Assembly (NCBI GenBank): GCA_030704615.1
Contig: CM060734.1
Location: 31,388,042 to 31,452,041, forward strand
From: Takakia lepidozioides
Taxonomy: Eukaryota > Streptophyta > Takakiopsida > Takakiales > Takakiaceae
Direction: 5' to 3'
Length of the DNA stretch: 64,000 nt
Shown: one piece after another, positions 10,715 to 39,770 of the stretch
Layout of the letters: the number at the start of each line of letters is the position of its first letter
Position numbering within the stretch: the first letter of the stretch is position 1
The notes under the pieces: model-generated
The model's input: only the letters and a program-made list of their open reading frames with translations
Databases searched by the model: none
Told to the model about the DNA's origin: nothing
Translations under genes and position numbers: made by a program

Positions 10715-11369
10715 TCAGCAAGGGATGCAATCCGTAATGCACTTACCGATCTTGAGAGGCACACGGATGAGGCTGATTGCTATGCCGAGCAAGGGTTCGA
10801 TGCAAGCACCACATGGCAAACATGGCAAACATGAACAGGGCAACCTGCACCCACCCATAATATTTTGCTCCATTGAGATCTCTCTCTCTCTCTCTCTCTC
10901 TCTGCATTTGGCCAATTCATAGAAAGCAATCTTGTCAAGGATCATTGCTCTACAAACATGGTTTACTACTTTCTCAATTATGAGCTCGGGACTAGTGTAG
11001 ATATTCAAATTGCCAGCCCTAATCTGGTACACCAGTGGATGTTGGAAACCTTGATTCATCTTTTGACTGCATGTCTGACTTGCTATGCTATATACCCTTA
11101 AGGGCATAGTCCTCACTTCACCACAGACCTGGCACTGAGAGTCACCCCTTTGCACCAAAGCAAGATAGAGAGACTGCAAAGCTTGATTATTGGAAGATTC
11201 TATCTTATAAGAGTACCTTGTTACATAGATGAAGAATGATTCTTCTAACATGGTTAAGTGTGTGCAAACAGGCAACGTACAAGATGATCCATAGAAGGGC
11301 TCCGAAAACGCTAAAAGTTAAGCCAAACAGCTGGAAGGGGATCCCTACGATGAACCCAACCAAGCCCAT
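10715..11369 (-). CDS. TAXIMIN-like cysteine-rich signalling peptide, gene A
   Basis: Two exons on the minus strand: 11369-11281 and 10844-10715 (219 nt, 72 residues). Exon 1 starts MGLVGFIVGIPFQLFG, a hydrophobic signal/anchor segment, and ends FGALLWII with a GTACGT donor in phase 2. Exon 2 follows a TGCAG acceptor and gives LLPCSCLPCLPCGACIEPL, GIAISLIRVPLKIGK and the terminal CITDCIPC. The hydrophobic first half, Cys cluster and IPC-end are those of plant TAXIMIN peptides, small membrane-associated or secreted signals linked to organ separation and metabolism. It is shorter at the N terminus than gene B (no DCRPLGF) and lacks the WFT element near the end, so it is the more divergent paralogue. 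The (TC)n run at 10879-10903 lies in its intron. Confidence 0.8.
10879..10903. repeat. (TC)n microsatellite
   Basis: Uninterrupted TC dinucleotides inside the intron of TAXIMIN-like gene A. Confidence 0.9.
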
Positions 11370-12879
11370 CTCCTTCTACTGTTTTTGCACTTTTTGGCTT
11401 TTGCAATTGCTCTTTTTGAGTCACCTGGGTCGCCCTTGTCTCCTCCGATTTTGTTTCAAATGTTGGTTTTTCCCTAGATTTCAAACCCAACGAATGTCTG
11501 CACTTTCTCTTTCAATGTACTATGAGCATGTGTTTGCCTCCGTCTATTTCTGTCCTTGCAGGTCTTGTTCCAACACTGCGCATTCCCCACTCTTCCGAGG
11601 TTCCAGGTTATGTCAAAGCAGGCCAGTTTGAAAACATGGGCGGGTGTGACCTGTGAACAAACTCCATAGCCAAGGCTAATGCAAGCACCTCTGACTGGTG
11701 AATCGTTGCACTCCAAGGCTGCTTGGCATCCTGGAGAAAAGGCAAGCATCTCTGCCAATCATGAGTAAGCCCGACATCTGCGGTTCCAACTGTATATCGG
11801 CCAGGAAATTTGAACTGCTCGGCACATCATCCAACGGCCTCAAAGTTTGGGTTTTCTTCGCAACTGGGCGCCACGATCTGCAAGGACCTGTGGTTGGATG
11901 AGAGGGCCCACAGCTCAGGAAGAGCGGCTGTGTATGACAAGTGTATTACAACAGTTGTACGCCCGGAGGCCATGTGAGGATGCCGTGTTTTGACGTTTTG
12001 ACGTTTTGACGTTGTGACTTGTCACATCAGAAATGTAGCAAGTCTGACTCAGCATCATGGCCCTCCATGCAAGATTGACAATCTCTACTCATGAAGACGT
12101 TGTCCAGAGATTGTTGACTTTTGTGAATGCACGAGAACATCACCATCGAAAGGGATTCCCTTGCTCTTCTCAGTGATATAGAGAAAACTTGTAATTGATG
12201 TGGGAATGAGAACCCATCACTTCGAATCAAAACCGCTGTGAACAGAAATTCCTTTGTTGTGCATATATGTAAACCCCATGCCTCCCTCCACTTGGATTTG
12301 AGTGCGTTTTCTACAGTACTGCTTAACTAAGGAAGCCAGCTTGACAGTGAGACAAGCACACTTGGAGACAGGTTTCTGAGTTGCAGAGAGGATTCGAATT
12401 CTGGAGAATGAAACTAAATATTACAGCATAGCTTCCCAGAATCTCAAAAAGCTGAAGAAAATGTTGTCCTTCATGCATTTATCAACGATTACAATTCATT
12501 TATTTCAGTAACGTTTCAATACCAGCTGTAGTCCAACGGTAACGCTTGCCCTCCCACTTCTACCTGAATGAATCTGCCTCTCACAAGGAACTACCTCTGC
12601 TGGCGCATGCCCAGTGTAGTCACTGAAGATTAAAATATAACTTCCACAAAACCATGATCCAACAAAATCTATATAGCCAGTGTCTGTTTTAGGACCATCG
12701 TTCTCATCAACCATCCTGAGAGGCTTTCACTTGAGGTGAAGGCTATCCAATTGTATTGGACATTGATTTGCTTATGCACTGAAAGGATCCCAATGGATCC
12801 CATAAATAAGCCGACTTCCTCGGTGAGATGGAAGTGTAAGGCCACAAAAATAAAGTAGACAATAAGAGCTGTGGCAGAA
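11370..12879. other. region between the two TAXIMIN-like genes
   Basis: Presumably the upstream region of gene A and the 3' untranslated end of gene B. Three TTTTGACG units in tandem occur at about 11988-12012. No other gene recognised. Confidence 0.4.
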
Positions 12880-13643
12880 TCAGCAAGGAATCTGCTCGGT
12901 GAACCATCGCATAACTTTTATGGGTGCTTTGATGAGACTTATAGCCAACTCCGCAAGTATAGTAAAGCATATCAGGCATGGACAAATGCATGCTAGCGGC
13001 GCCCTGCACCCCCAACCCCCATCCCAACAGGTTAAGTTTGACAGAATACTCACAATATGTCGAAACACTGACTATTATGTAATGATGTTGCCTCCGAGCT
13101 TTCAGCCTTGGAGAGATCAAACCCGAGCAGTATGCTCTCTTTGCTTTCTCGATACTTGCAAATACTGATCTACAGTACTGACCTTCAATCTTCACACGGC
13201 TACATATATCATCGCACCAGCTTGGGTTGAATCAAGCAAGCTTGACAATGAGCAACAGGGTCAATCCTGTTGAAATCTGATTGGAGATCTTCAGATACTT
13301 CCTGAAGTTACTTGATGCCGCTGGTCGCACTGTACGGGTCTGCTGACACATCATCTGGCCAGTAAACCAGCAGATGCTGGTACAAGTAATTTGATACTTC
13401 CAAACCGTGGAAACCAAATTGAACTAGATCGTGTTGCTGTTAAGCCTTTCAGCTGGCTCTCAACAATGTCAGCCTCTACACAAAACCACCAACGGTACAT
13501 AAATAGAGTAGAAGGAAGACAGTGGGGAGAATGACGTACGTGATAATCCACAAAAGCACGCCAATGAGTGTGAGGAGAAAGGCCAAGAGCATGAAAGGTA
13601 ACCCCAACAGAAATCCTAGCGGTCTGCAATCTTCGGCACACAT
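12880..13643 (-). CDS. TAXIMIN-like cysteine-rich signalling peptide, gene B
   Basis: Two exons on the minus strand: 13643-13540 and 13003-12880 (228 nt, 75 residues), with a 536-bp intron. Exon 1 encodes [20 protein letters not shown], then a hydrophobic stretch to GVLLWI, and ends in phase 2 at a GTACGT donor. Exon 2 after GTGCAG gives [26 protein letters not shown] and the end RWFTEQIPC. The DCRPLGF start, Cys-rich centre and WFTxQIPC end are the hallmarks of TAXIMIN peptides. Gene A has the same intron position, phase and donor sequence, so the two arose by tandem duplication. The start is the first Met before DCRPLGF, as usual for the family. Confidence 0.88.
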
Positions 13644-14804
13644 CTTGCTTCCCTTCTCTTCTCACGAACTGTGTAATACTTCAGCTGCTCCCTTTCCTCC
13701 AACTTCCTGCTACTTCTCCTAGGTCTATGCGTCGCTCTCACACACCCTTCCCCTCACAACGCCTTCCTCGGTTCTCAACAGACCTCGACGCTGGAGCGTT
13801 GTCCAAACCAAACACTACCGAGATATACCAATGCTCGAAAAAAGCAGAGATTTGTACCTTTCTCCTGGCAAAATCTAAAAACGAGCTGCCATCTCCCAAC
13901 CCTCTCCCTCACAGAAACTTGCAACTATTTTCAGATTCTCTCACACATTCCAAAGACGGAAAGTGTGGAAAGGTGAGAACCCAAAACCACAAACTCTGTG
14001 CCACAACCTTTCCCAGCGGCTGCTCAAGGCCCACTCAGAAGAGAGAGCGCAGATGTCGTGACCTTCTTCTCTCTTCTCTCTTCTCACCTACATTCGTGTG
14101 AGGTTCCCCCTCCTCAGCTTCCTGGAAGCCGAGGAGAGAGAGACCAGTAGACCGGGTCCTGACAGAACGAGGATGACTGATGGATGATAAATGCCATGCG
14201 AAGGATCCCGTTGAATTTGGCATCTTATCCTGAACTGACCGGTAAAGTCCGGTGGTCGTACGCACGTGCGATATTTGACTTGCCTTGGCCACGTGGATTC
14301 CGTAGCGGGTCGCGGATTGGGAACGTCTGGGGGCGCTGATGGGGGGATTCAAGAGATTGTTTGCTTTCCATCTTTGTGTATTTCCTTGTGATCAAGAATC
14401 TACAGGGTGGACTCGCGATGGTTTCGAGCTCGGCCAATTTTGGGTTTGGGGTTTAGGGTTCAGAAGCTCAGGAGCAACCTTGGATTTTGAAGGGAAGTGG
14501 CTGGTGAAGTTTCAGATTCTTCTGAATTTCGAGTTTGAGACAGATTTCCTCTTTATATTCGGCACGCCCCTTTGGTTACACTAGAATTGTGCTTGCAAAA
14601 GACTGGGCCTGGGCCTGGTGGAAACTAGGTTTAAGATTTTGTAAGAAGGACATTGAGAGTTTCGACTTCCCCATCGTCCGTGTGAATCGATTATTATGTA
14701 GGCGAGAATCTTCTAGAGGATTTAGAGAGATTTAGGTTTCTTATCAGCCACAGGAGGAGGATTCTTGAGGAAGGCTCAAGAATCTTTGGGCTGGCAGAAG
14801 AGCA
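13644..14804. promoter_or_regulatory. shared upstream region between TAXIMIN-like gene B and NRPC1
   Basis: 1.16 kb between two divergent start codons. It holds a telomere-like run, GGGTTTGGGGTTTAGGGTT, at about 14442-14460, related to the plant telo-box (AAACCCTAA on the other strand) common upstream of translation and ribosome-biogenesis genes. CACGTG/CACGTGG words occur near 14263 and 14290. The rest has no recognised coding sequence. Regulatory roles are inferred from motif and position only. Confidence 0.45.
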
Positions 14805-32032
<17,228 letters not shown>

Positions 32033-33234
32033 CCGGCAAGAGCATCTTTCATATGTCGAACACGGGGGGCCACGCAAGATGACTTGAAGTCAACCCGTGG
32101 GCACTCTTTGTTTCACTAGGGGATGTCATCTCTATTAGTGGTATGCTCATCCCCTCCCTCCTTTTTCCTGTGCCCTTACTGCCTGGTGAGTGTATGAGTG
32201 TATTGTTCTACGTATGTTCGGGATAGGAATTGGTCTTCAGGCAGAACCTGGACGTGTTGTTGTCTACAGACTGATGCATACATGGGTTTGCTTTGCTTCT
32301 TGCCTTGACAAATGATGACCAATTGAGATTGTTTGGATCGTTGGGAGCAGACTTAACTCACAGACTGGTGTCAATAGTGAGACGGTTATTCAGCCAAATA
32401 TGGAGTGTATATTTGCGGCCTTCGTTGTAAGTCACGGTTGAAGTCGATTTAGGCTCAGAAATTGTACGACTAAGATTTGTTGTGCCTATATCCAGAACTG
32501 TCCATGTCACTTTTGTGGCTCATTGTGACACCATTCTTGGCCACATTATGGCTAACCACTTTCGACGGAATTTCACCTGAGCGCCTGTTTGAGAAATTCT
32601 TATCTTGGCAGCTGCTCCAAGCTCCTTGATGTCTGGAAGTTTGTATGCATCTTGTTGACTCCTAAGAAGTTCTAACTTCCATGTCCATGTACCACCATTA
32701 TCTTATTGCAAGTACTGGACGGGGTTCAGGGACATGATCCAACGACCAACCTAACATAGAATCGGGAATGGCCATTCCTGTTAGTAAAGCTAGTGGACTT
32801 GAGAATGTAGAGGGATGTCGTAAACTCCTTACTTCCATTGGAGCTTTTCTGGCCATTGTTTAGGACCTCTCTCTTTCCAAACGGCGCATGCCCGTATGCT
32901 AGATTCTTAAACAGCATTCTGCATAATCAGAACTGACTTCTGTCGTGGCTACCAAATATTCTGGCACCAAGAATCCCCTCTGAGAATTCATCTGATGTAA
33001 TGGGGGTGTAGCACTGTCCTCTGGAAATCTTCAAGAATGGGGACTAGTTAAATAGTTTACTTTTGCTCTTGAACTAGGGCTATCAAAAAAATGCCCCCCC
33101 AGCTCTGATTCAAAACTAAAACCACGCTAGAATTGCAACAAGCGGACATAGGAGGAAGGTCTCAAGTGACCTTCTGTGCATCTTGTGTGTTTCTCCCCGA
33201 ACCTTCCTTCTCTCTCACTTTTGAACTTGCTGGT
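32033..33234. other. 3' flank of NRPC1
   Basis: Includes the 3' untranslated region of NRPC1. No clear polyadenylation signal or second gene could be assigned. Confidence 0.4.
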
Positions 33235-33305
33235 ATAAATCTTCCCTCTTTCTTGTTTCCTACTTTTCTTCAGCCCATAAGCTCTTTTAAGCCTCCCTCA
33301 GCCGA
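33235..33305 (+). repeat. dispersed hairpin repeat, partial copy
   Basis: CTTGTTTCCTACTTTTCTTC followed by GCCCATAAGCTCTTTTAAGC; the second hairpin arm is mutated relative to the other copies. Confidence 0.55.
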
Positions 33306-33467
33306 TACACAGTTTCTTTCTTCCCTCTGTGGTTCCTCTGTGGTACGCCCACTTAAGAATTAAAGATGGTCCACTTTTACTTGCCAAAAAAGGGAAAAGT
33401 AAATGCAAAAAGGGACAATGGACACAAGTAGAATAATACAGTGGAATCACAGTAGAACAACTGAATT

Positions 33468-33469
<2 letters not shown>

Positions 33470-33506
<37 letters not shown>
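33470..33506. repeat. (GA)n microsatellite
   Basis: Uninterrupted GA dinucleotides. Confidence 0.9.
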
Positions 33507-33508
<2 letters not shown>

Positions 33509-36452
33509 CTTCATAAGATTCACAGGGGGCCCTCGCGACGCCTTTGCAGTTCAATCTTTCACTTGAACTGAAGCTCATCAGCCATTCCAAAACAACTCTG
33601 AACAGTTCCATCCGCCCAGGATATAAACTGCTCGCAGGAAGAATTGAAGGGTTTAGCAATGTTGGGAAAGTCAAGTTGAGTGGTCATCTCCCAGGATTCC
33701 TCCCAGTACACCTAATAAGGAATGGTCTATAGCTTCATTGTCAAAGTCATTGATAAACAGCTATAATAAGAGTGCAAGTGTGGTGTGCCAATGAAACACA
33801 ACAATCTCTGACCATGCCTCTGAAAGAAGGGACTTTTCAAAGTTGTGCCCAAAGTTGTAACGACTGGATCAGTCATCATTCCTCGATCTTCACAGGTTTG
33901 TTGTCCAACAACCAATCCATGCGGAGGGCCTTGCTAGCATCTGGGCTGACTTGGATTGAATCCCAGCAGCCTAGGCCACTAAATACTTTATTTTTAAATA
34001 GAATGAAGGATGGAAAACTTAGAATAAAGTTAAGACTATGTTGTAACACCAAACCAACACCAAAGTGGATGAGAAACTTTGTCTGCACATTTATTCAATA
34101 ACACAACAAGAGGGCCACTTAACTCCAACTGCTACAGAATACCCAAGTGATCACCGACCAAACTGAGAACAGAAGGATATAAGTTCAAAATAATGATGCT
34201 CTAGACATGGATTCAATGAAACCAAGGCAAAATGGTTTATAAACTTATCTCTTACCGGGAGAACCTTGCTATCCAATCTCAAAAGGAATGCCCTAATTTT
34301 TGCCCATTTGTCCTTCCTCCATAACTTGTTTGTCTACATCATAATGGGCTGAGAGGTGTACCATTTCGTATTCCATTTCCAATATTGCACACGTAATTGA
34401 AGACTAACAGATAATAATTTAACAAAAGTGATAAGATATCAAAAGTCAGGAATGAACAAAATGTCAAGATATCAGAAGTCACGAATGAACAAAGTGAGAT
34501 TTATAGCGCAACCTAGAGATGATTTTGCTATAAATACTCGATAATTTCAATTTGGTTACAAATTGCAATCTTGTATTTGTTCTTCTTGCTTTCTTGTTGT
34601 ATTTGATCTGGAGTTCTTCCACATTTATTTAACCTCTTCTGCAAAGACTTTGGATTGTTTCTCAGCTATTTTTTGTTTTGAACAATTTGTCAGATCATTA
34701 CTGATTTGACAGTATTTGATCTTTTTTTTGCTCTAATTTGGTTGTAGAACAATATGTATGCGTTTGTTTACTCAGTCATTTCCATGTAACTCTTGCCAAA
34801 TGTTGTACATGATTTGATCCCAACATGCAGAGATCAAACCAAGAGCCAGACCTTGATTTACTAGACAAGAAATTTAGACATATGCTATTGAAAAAATGTA
34901 TGGAGAATGTGTGTGATGAACTGGTCTTGTTTTGTAGCAAACTATTTGAGCCATCATGTTGAAAGACTTGCATAAGATGGTTGTGTATTGTAAGCTCGAT
35001 GACCATAATGTCGACTGATGTTTTTTTCCCCACACATTGCAAGTGATGTCACTTGAGAACTTGTTGCAAAACAAATCCAGTTCTTAGACATGAGAATCTT
35101 GCACATTCACACCTGAGAGACAACGATGGAACATTTGCTGACTAACTAATTCCCTGACGTTGGGGTTTTTGTATGTTGATACTGGGATAGCCAATTCATG
35201 ACTTGCTAACTTCAAGCACTTGGAGTCAGTTTGTTATAATAGTCTAGTTCTGAAGAAAACCTGGACTTTGACCCCAGAAAATGAACTCTGACTCTTTGCA
35301 CCATTTCCCATCTTCCTTGGTGATTCAGCTGGAAGAAGGGGACCACCAGTGATAAGGTGATTCATGCCAATGCTCAAAATACTAAGTCAAACGCTCAATT
35401 TTGTATCTTGGAAGAGAAAAAGTGGGGTACGAATGTTTGAGGTAACGTGTGATGTGGTCCCAACTTCATATCAGACTAGGATCCCGACCTTCTCGCCAGT
35501 CTAAAGTAATTAATATATGCGAGGAATCGGGCGTAGGTCGTGGAAATGCTTGAGAGTCATTGCAAAGCTGGGATAATTAAGGTAGTTTCCTACAACATTG
35601 ATATAGATCCAAAATCATCATGAAGTGTCATCGTCACTTAGATGCTTTCAACGTCGTACAACTTGTGCATCGCACATGCCAAAATACGAAGAACGTTAGG
35701 CCAGGCCATGAGCCTACAAGCCTAGACTCACGGTTTGATGGCGTGGCGTGAACCTAGGCTCCGTTTGCTTTGGGCCCACCACATCATCAACTAGTAAAGG
35801 TATTTATTCCCGTGGACATGGCCCCCATATTACCATAGGACAACTTGGAATATTGAAAGCCATCAAACTGTTTTAGGTCAATTAGGCCTTCAAGGATGAA
35901 GACAAAATGATGTATCCAATATTTTTGAGATCTATATATGCACCTCATTGACAACGAGAATTGCCACCTATTGCTCAACTATTGAGCTCAAGAATATTAT
36001 TTTCCCAGGGGGTGGACAAGAGAGAGACTTCAATACTTATGATCAGCAACACAAGAGAATTTGGTCCACCCCTAAATTGTCAGCTGTCGAATATTAGAAT
36101 ACAACCTTAATTTGATATTCAAATTGTACACTTAATACGATCTGAATGGCAGCAGAGAATAGATGTGTCAAATAGTTAAGCAATCTCTTCAAACTACAAA
36201 TGGATCATATTTTATATCCACTATCCACATCTAGCTGCATAAGAGTATCGACCTCTCTATAGAACAATGTGGGCTGGTGAATAGAATCGTCTTGTTTACA
36301 GTGACAAAATATCTCAATCAAAAAAGAATAATACAAATGCTTGCATTGGACATATTTCTCATTCTTGTCAAGATTACCGGATAGCATAGTTATGAAATCT
36401 AGAAAGCTACAATTATGAAAAATTATCATTGTGATGTCATAGGTTTTGTCTT
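33507..36452. other. AT-rich region without recognised genes
   Basis: About 2.9 kb. The only structure noticed is a 33-bp direct duplication at 34430-34495 (two units sharing AAGATATCA and GAATGAACAAA). No conserved protein or RNA is evident. Confidence 0.4.
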
Positions 36453-36631
36453 CACTACAATACAATGTGGGTTTTTCGACTTTGTATTTGACTTATTTTC
36501 TAGTCGTTTGCGACATTTTTACTCCCAGCCTCCATAGTCGAACAGGCGTGACAAAGGTCGAGTCGTTTCAGTCAAGCAGTCGAATCCAGATGCCAGGTTC
36601 TGACAGTGAAATGTGACAGTAAAACCTAGGG

Positions 36632-36790
36632 GGTGACGTGTAAGTAAAGTGATTGTACCACAGTATGACGTGGATGAGACGTGGCTATGACGTGTAGTAA
36701 AGTGGTTTAACTGCATTATGACATGGATGCATGACGTGTAGTAAAATGGTTCTACTATAGTATGACGTGGATGCATGACGTGTACCTAGT
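36632..36790. repeat. 44-bp tandem repeat with TGACGTG cores
   Basis: Units begin ATGACGTGTAGTAAA at 36687 and 36731, with another start at 36775 (period 44), plus a first, diverged unit at about 36632. Each unit carries TGACGTGT and TGACGTGG words. It lies in the subterminal part of the CACTA element and probably belongs to its transposase-binding array. The (TA)n run at 36789-36832 follows. Confidence 0.75.
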
Positions 36791-37244
36791 ATATATATAT
36801 ATACATAAATATATAATATATATATATATATGAATTGGGGAGGCTCTTTGTTTAGTGTTTGGTTTTATTGTTTTCGTTTATTACTGTTATTTATTTTCAT
36901 TTATTTTTATTTTATTTTTATTTTTTTATCTATATAAATGTGAATTAGTGGGTTTTGTATTTAAATTTATTGATTCGCTGCACTGCATTGAAAATATATT
37001 ACAAATACAGCAAAACATAGAATACAAATACAGGGCAGGAACCAAAAACATTTGGATGGCTCAAAACTGGTTTATATCAAGAGTGTTTTTAAAACAAGTT
37101 TTGGCCACATTCTACAAATGACCAACATGAGGGCCATGTTGCCATATCCATAGATCACTGCCCAAGTGAACTCATTGAGTAAGGAAAATCTGATGTGCAG
37201 CTAGGTAAAGCACTATCGTGGATATGTCAAGAGAACATCAGAAA

Positions 37245-37910
37245 TCATTTCGAGAATGAATTCAGGAACTTGTAGTTCTTGAGAATGGTGGTGCCAGCTA
37301 CCATGTCACCCAAAGTGACATCCACTTGATCTAGGGCTGCCTTCACATACATATCCACCAAGGCAGTGTTTAGAGTGACATCTAGTGATACAATTCCAGC
37401 TTTGACGATGTCACCATGGACCTTTGTGCCCTTTTTAGGGCTGCCAGGCTCACATTTGCCGTAGATGTACACCAAGGGAATGTTCAGAATGACATCTGGT
37501 ACGATTCCAGCTTTGATACTGTCACCATGAACCTCTTTGCCCCTTCCCAGGGTTGCTAGGCTCGCATATGCATATTACAAACACAAATGAACATGACTTG
37601 GTCTGGCTTCATCCCTTCCCCCATCATTTGCTCTTAGGTTTCCAAAACCTTAATCCCATATCCATGCTGCACATACCTTGCAATCATGGCACTCCAAAAC
37701 ACCACATCTCGTTCAGCCATATTGTCAAACTCTCCATTCGCATCAGGCTTGTTGCACCCACATTTGGCATACATGTCCACCAGGGCAGAGTTCAGAATGA
37801 CAACTGGCATCACTCTCTTGGCAGGAATAGCTGAAGTGGCAGGAATAGCTGAAGGAGCAGGGATGGAATGTGGGTTCAGATTCATGCAAGAGGGCTGCTT
37901 CAAGCACAAA
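37245..37910 (-). pseudogene. captured PPR fragments inside the CACTA element
   Basis: The minus strand encodes KVHGDIVKAGIV, LNTALVDMYVK and, further upstream, ILNSALVDMYAKCGCN, FDNMAERDVVFWSAMIARY. These match repeats of the PDF-PPR gene at 1-530 and 4480-4790. Frames are interrupted by stops and duplicated segments. At 37930-38000 a further piece (resembling 750-840) is in the opposite orientation, so the cargo has been shuffled. Confidence 0.75.
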
Positions 37911-38205
37911 ACTACCTATGATTCTTTGCCCTGACCCCTATAAACCAAGGAAACAATTCAGCAGATTCAGATACTTAGCTCTGTCTCTTGCATGAGTGCA
38001 TAAGGAAGAAAGCCTGCAAACATCCCGGTTTGGACCGCTGCGGTTAACGCCAGCGTCCGCCGGTCCGTCTCAACTTTTGGTTATCCAGCGGGTAAAAACC
38101 CGCACCCTACTCGCACACTTCAGGGCCTCACCGCACACATCCTTGCCTTGCTGCTAGCAGCTGACAATGACAATCTAGAATTTTTCCAGCAAACACCCCA
38201 TCCCT

Positions 38206-38405
38206 ACTGACTTAGAGGATATAGTGTCCAAAGCCATGTCTGTTTCCAGAAAATTGTCTGATGAAAATGAAATTAGGCAGAAAACTTCCCTGGACTTTTT
38301 TCCAGTCTGACATGGGGGAGGACATCATGGATGAGGTCCCTCAAGGATCTACCCACTCTCGGCACCAGACTGAAATTTAAACTCAGGGCAGGAATCCTAC
38401 CTTTG
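38206..38405 (+). mobile_element. LINE C-terminal fragment inside the CACTA element
   Basis: Plus-strand sequence encodes LSDENEIRQKTSLDFFPV and then, after a frame disruption, LPTLGTRLKFKL, matching the C-terminal part of the LINE on the minus strand at 19380-19570 (LFDENEVRQKTSLNLFPV). It splits the captured PDF/PPR cargo. Confidence 0.75.
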
Positions 38406-38419
38406 AATAGCAAACAGAA

Positions 38420-39770
38420 GCAGAGAGGAAAAGGAGAGCGCAATTGCACCCATATCTGTTACATGTTTTTGGATACTTTTCTGTTGTCACATTGGCAGTA
38501 TCATGTCAAAGTCACTCCAAACAAGATTCACCAACCAGCTACCTTGCAGAATTCAACATGGACATTTAGGGCAGATTTTGATAAGAAGGAAAAACGGGGT
38601 GAAATGTGTTGAAGAAGGTGCCTTCATTAGCAATGCCTGATTTTATCTATTGTGCCGCTGCTGCTGCGGCTTCCAGTTGTCCATCTGTTTCTTGAGCTAT
38701 CCTCCACAGGGAATCATAGGTAATCTGGAGCTTGAAATCCGGGCCTCTTGGATGAATCTGAACCCACAATCTATCCCTGCACTCCTTCAACTATCCATGC
38801 CTGTGTACGAATCGTGAATACATCCTCAGCCTTGCTGCAGCTAGCAGCTGACACTGCGCCCTAACCCTACCTACAGTAACATGTCAAAATCACTCCAAAA
38901 CCACCATAGATCCACCATCGAGCTTCTCCTCATCTATGTTATCTATTTTTGGATACTTTCCTGCTGCCATATCGGCAGTAACTTGTCAAAGTCACTCCTA
39001 ACCACCACAGATCCACCCAACGAGCTACTTACAGAATTCAATATGCATCTCAGGGCTGAGTCTGATGAGAGGATAAAACAGGCAAAAATAGGTTGTAGAA
39101 GAAGGTGCCCTCACCACATTGTCGACCTTGACCTTGTGTCATGACCCATGGAGGATTTGACAGACCATCAACCCAAAGAACCTCTTGTGTGTGCTGCTTG
39201 TGTCTGTAGTCAGGTACTGTTGGATTGGTTTGTGAGAACCACCACGGTGCAGCTGAGCAGGCAGAGATTGAAACACGGCCTGCTAAGACCAAGCTCTCTC
39301 CCAAGAACCTTGTAAACATCAGGAAGAATACCAAATCATGGTACTAACAGGAGCCAACAGCCCACATTTGCAAAATGGACAAAGTTCTTTACATCGTACA
39401 TTAAGAAAAAACCACACCTTGCGATTGCGGTTGTCGCACCACCGTGAAGGATCTTTAAAAAAACTCATGCCACCTCTGCTCCGTGCTGCAAATTCAGGGC
39501 CGAGTCTGATGAGAGGGAAAAACAGGCTGAAATAGGTCAAAGAAGAAGGTGCCCTCACCACATTGTCCTCAAGAGCACATGCAGGTCACATCGTACATTA
39601 AGAAAAACCACACCTTGCGATTGCGGTTGTCCACCCAAGCTATTGCATATCCTGCAGATCCTCCCACTCAAACACAGCAAAACGATCAAGTCCCATAACT
39701 TACTCATCGCTGAACGCAATCCCGCAACCCTAAATCCATTTTGAATTATTTGGATGAATGTATCGTACAT
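38420..39770 (-). pseudogene. captured OSB-like PDF-motif exons inside the CACTA element
   Basis: The minus strand carries, from right to left, two copies of a WCDNRNRK/WVDNRNRK exon end with GTGTGG donors (39440, 39620), an intact second half PDYRHKQHTQEVLWVDG plus LSNPPWVMTQ (39125-39215), and IHPRGPDFKLQITYDSLW followed by DGQLEAAAAAAQ and a stop (38650-38760). The WWDNR exons of units 2 and 3 are lost. This is a third, rearranged copy of the PDF part of the gene at 1-2560. Confidence 0.7.

Noticed and set aside
10715-11275. 186-codon continuous minus-strand frame over TAXIMIN-like exon 2
   Set aside because: Its upstream half is intron sequence. The splice sites at 11281 and 10844 restore the TAXIMIN-like protein exactly, so only the last part is coding.
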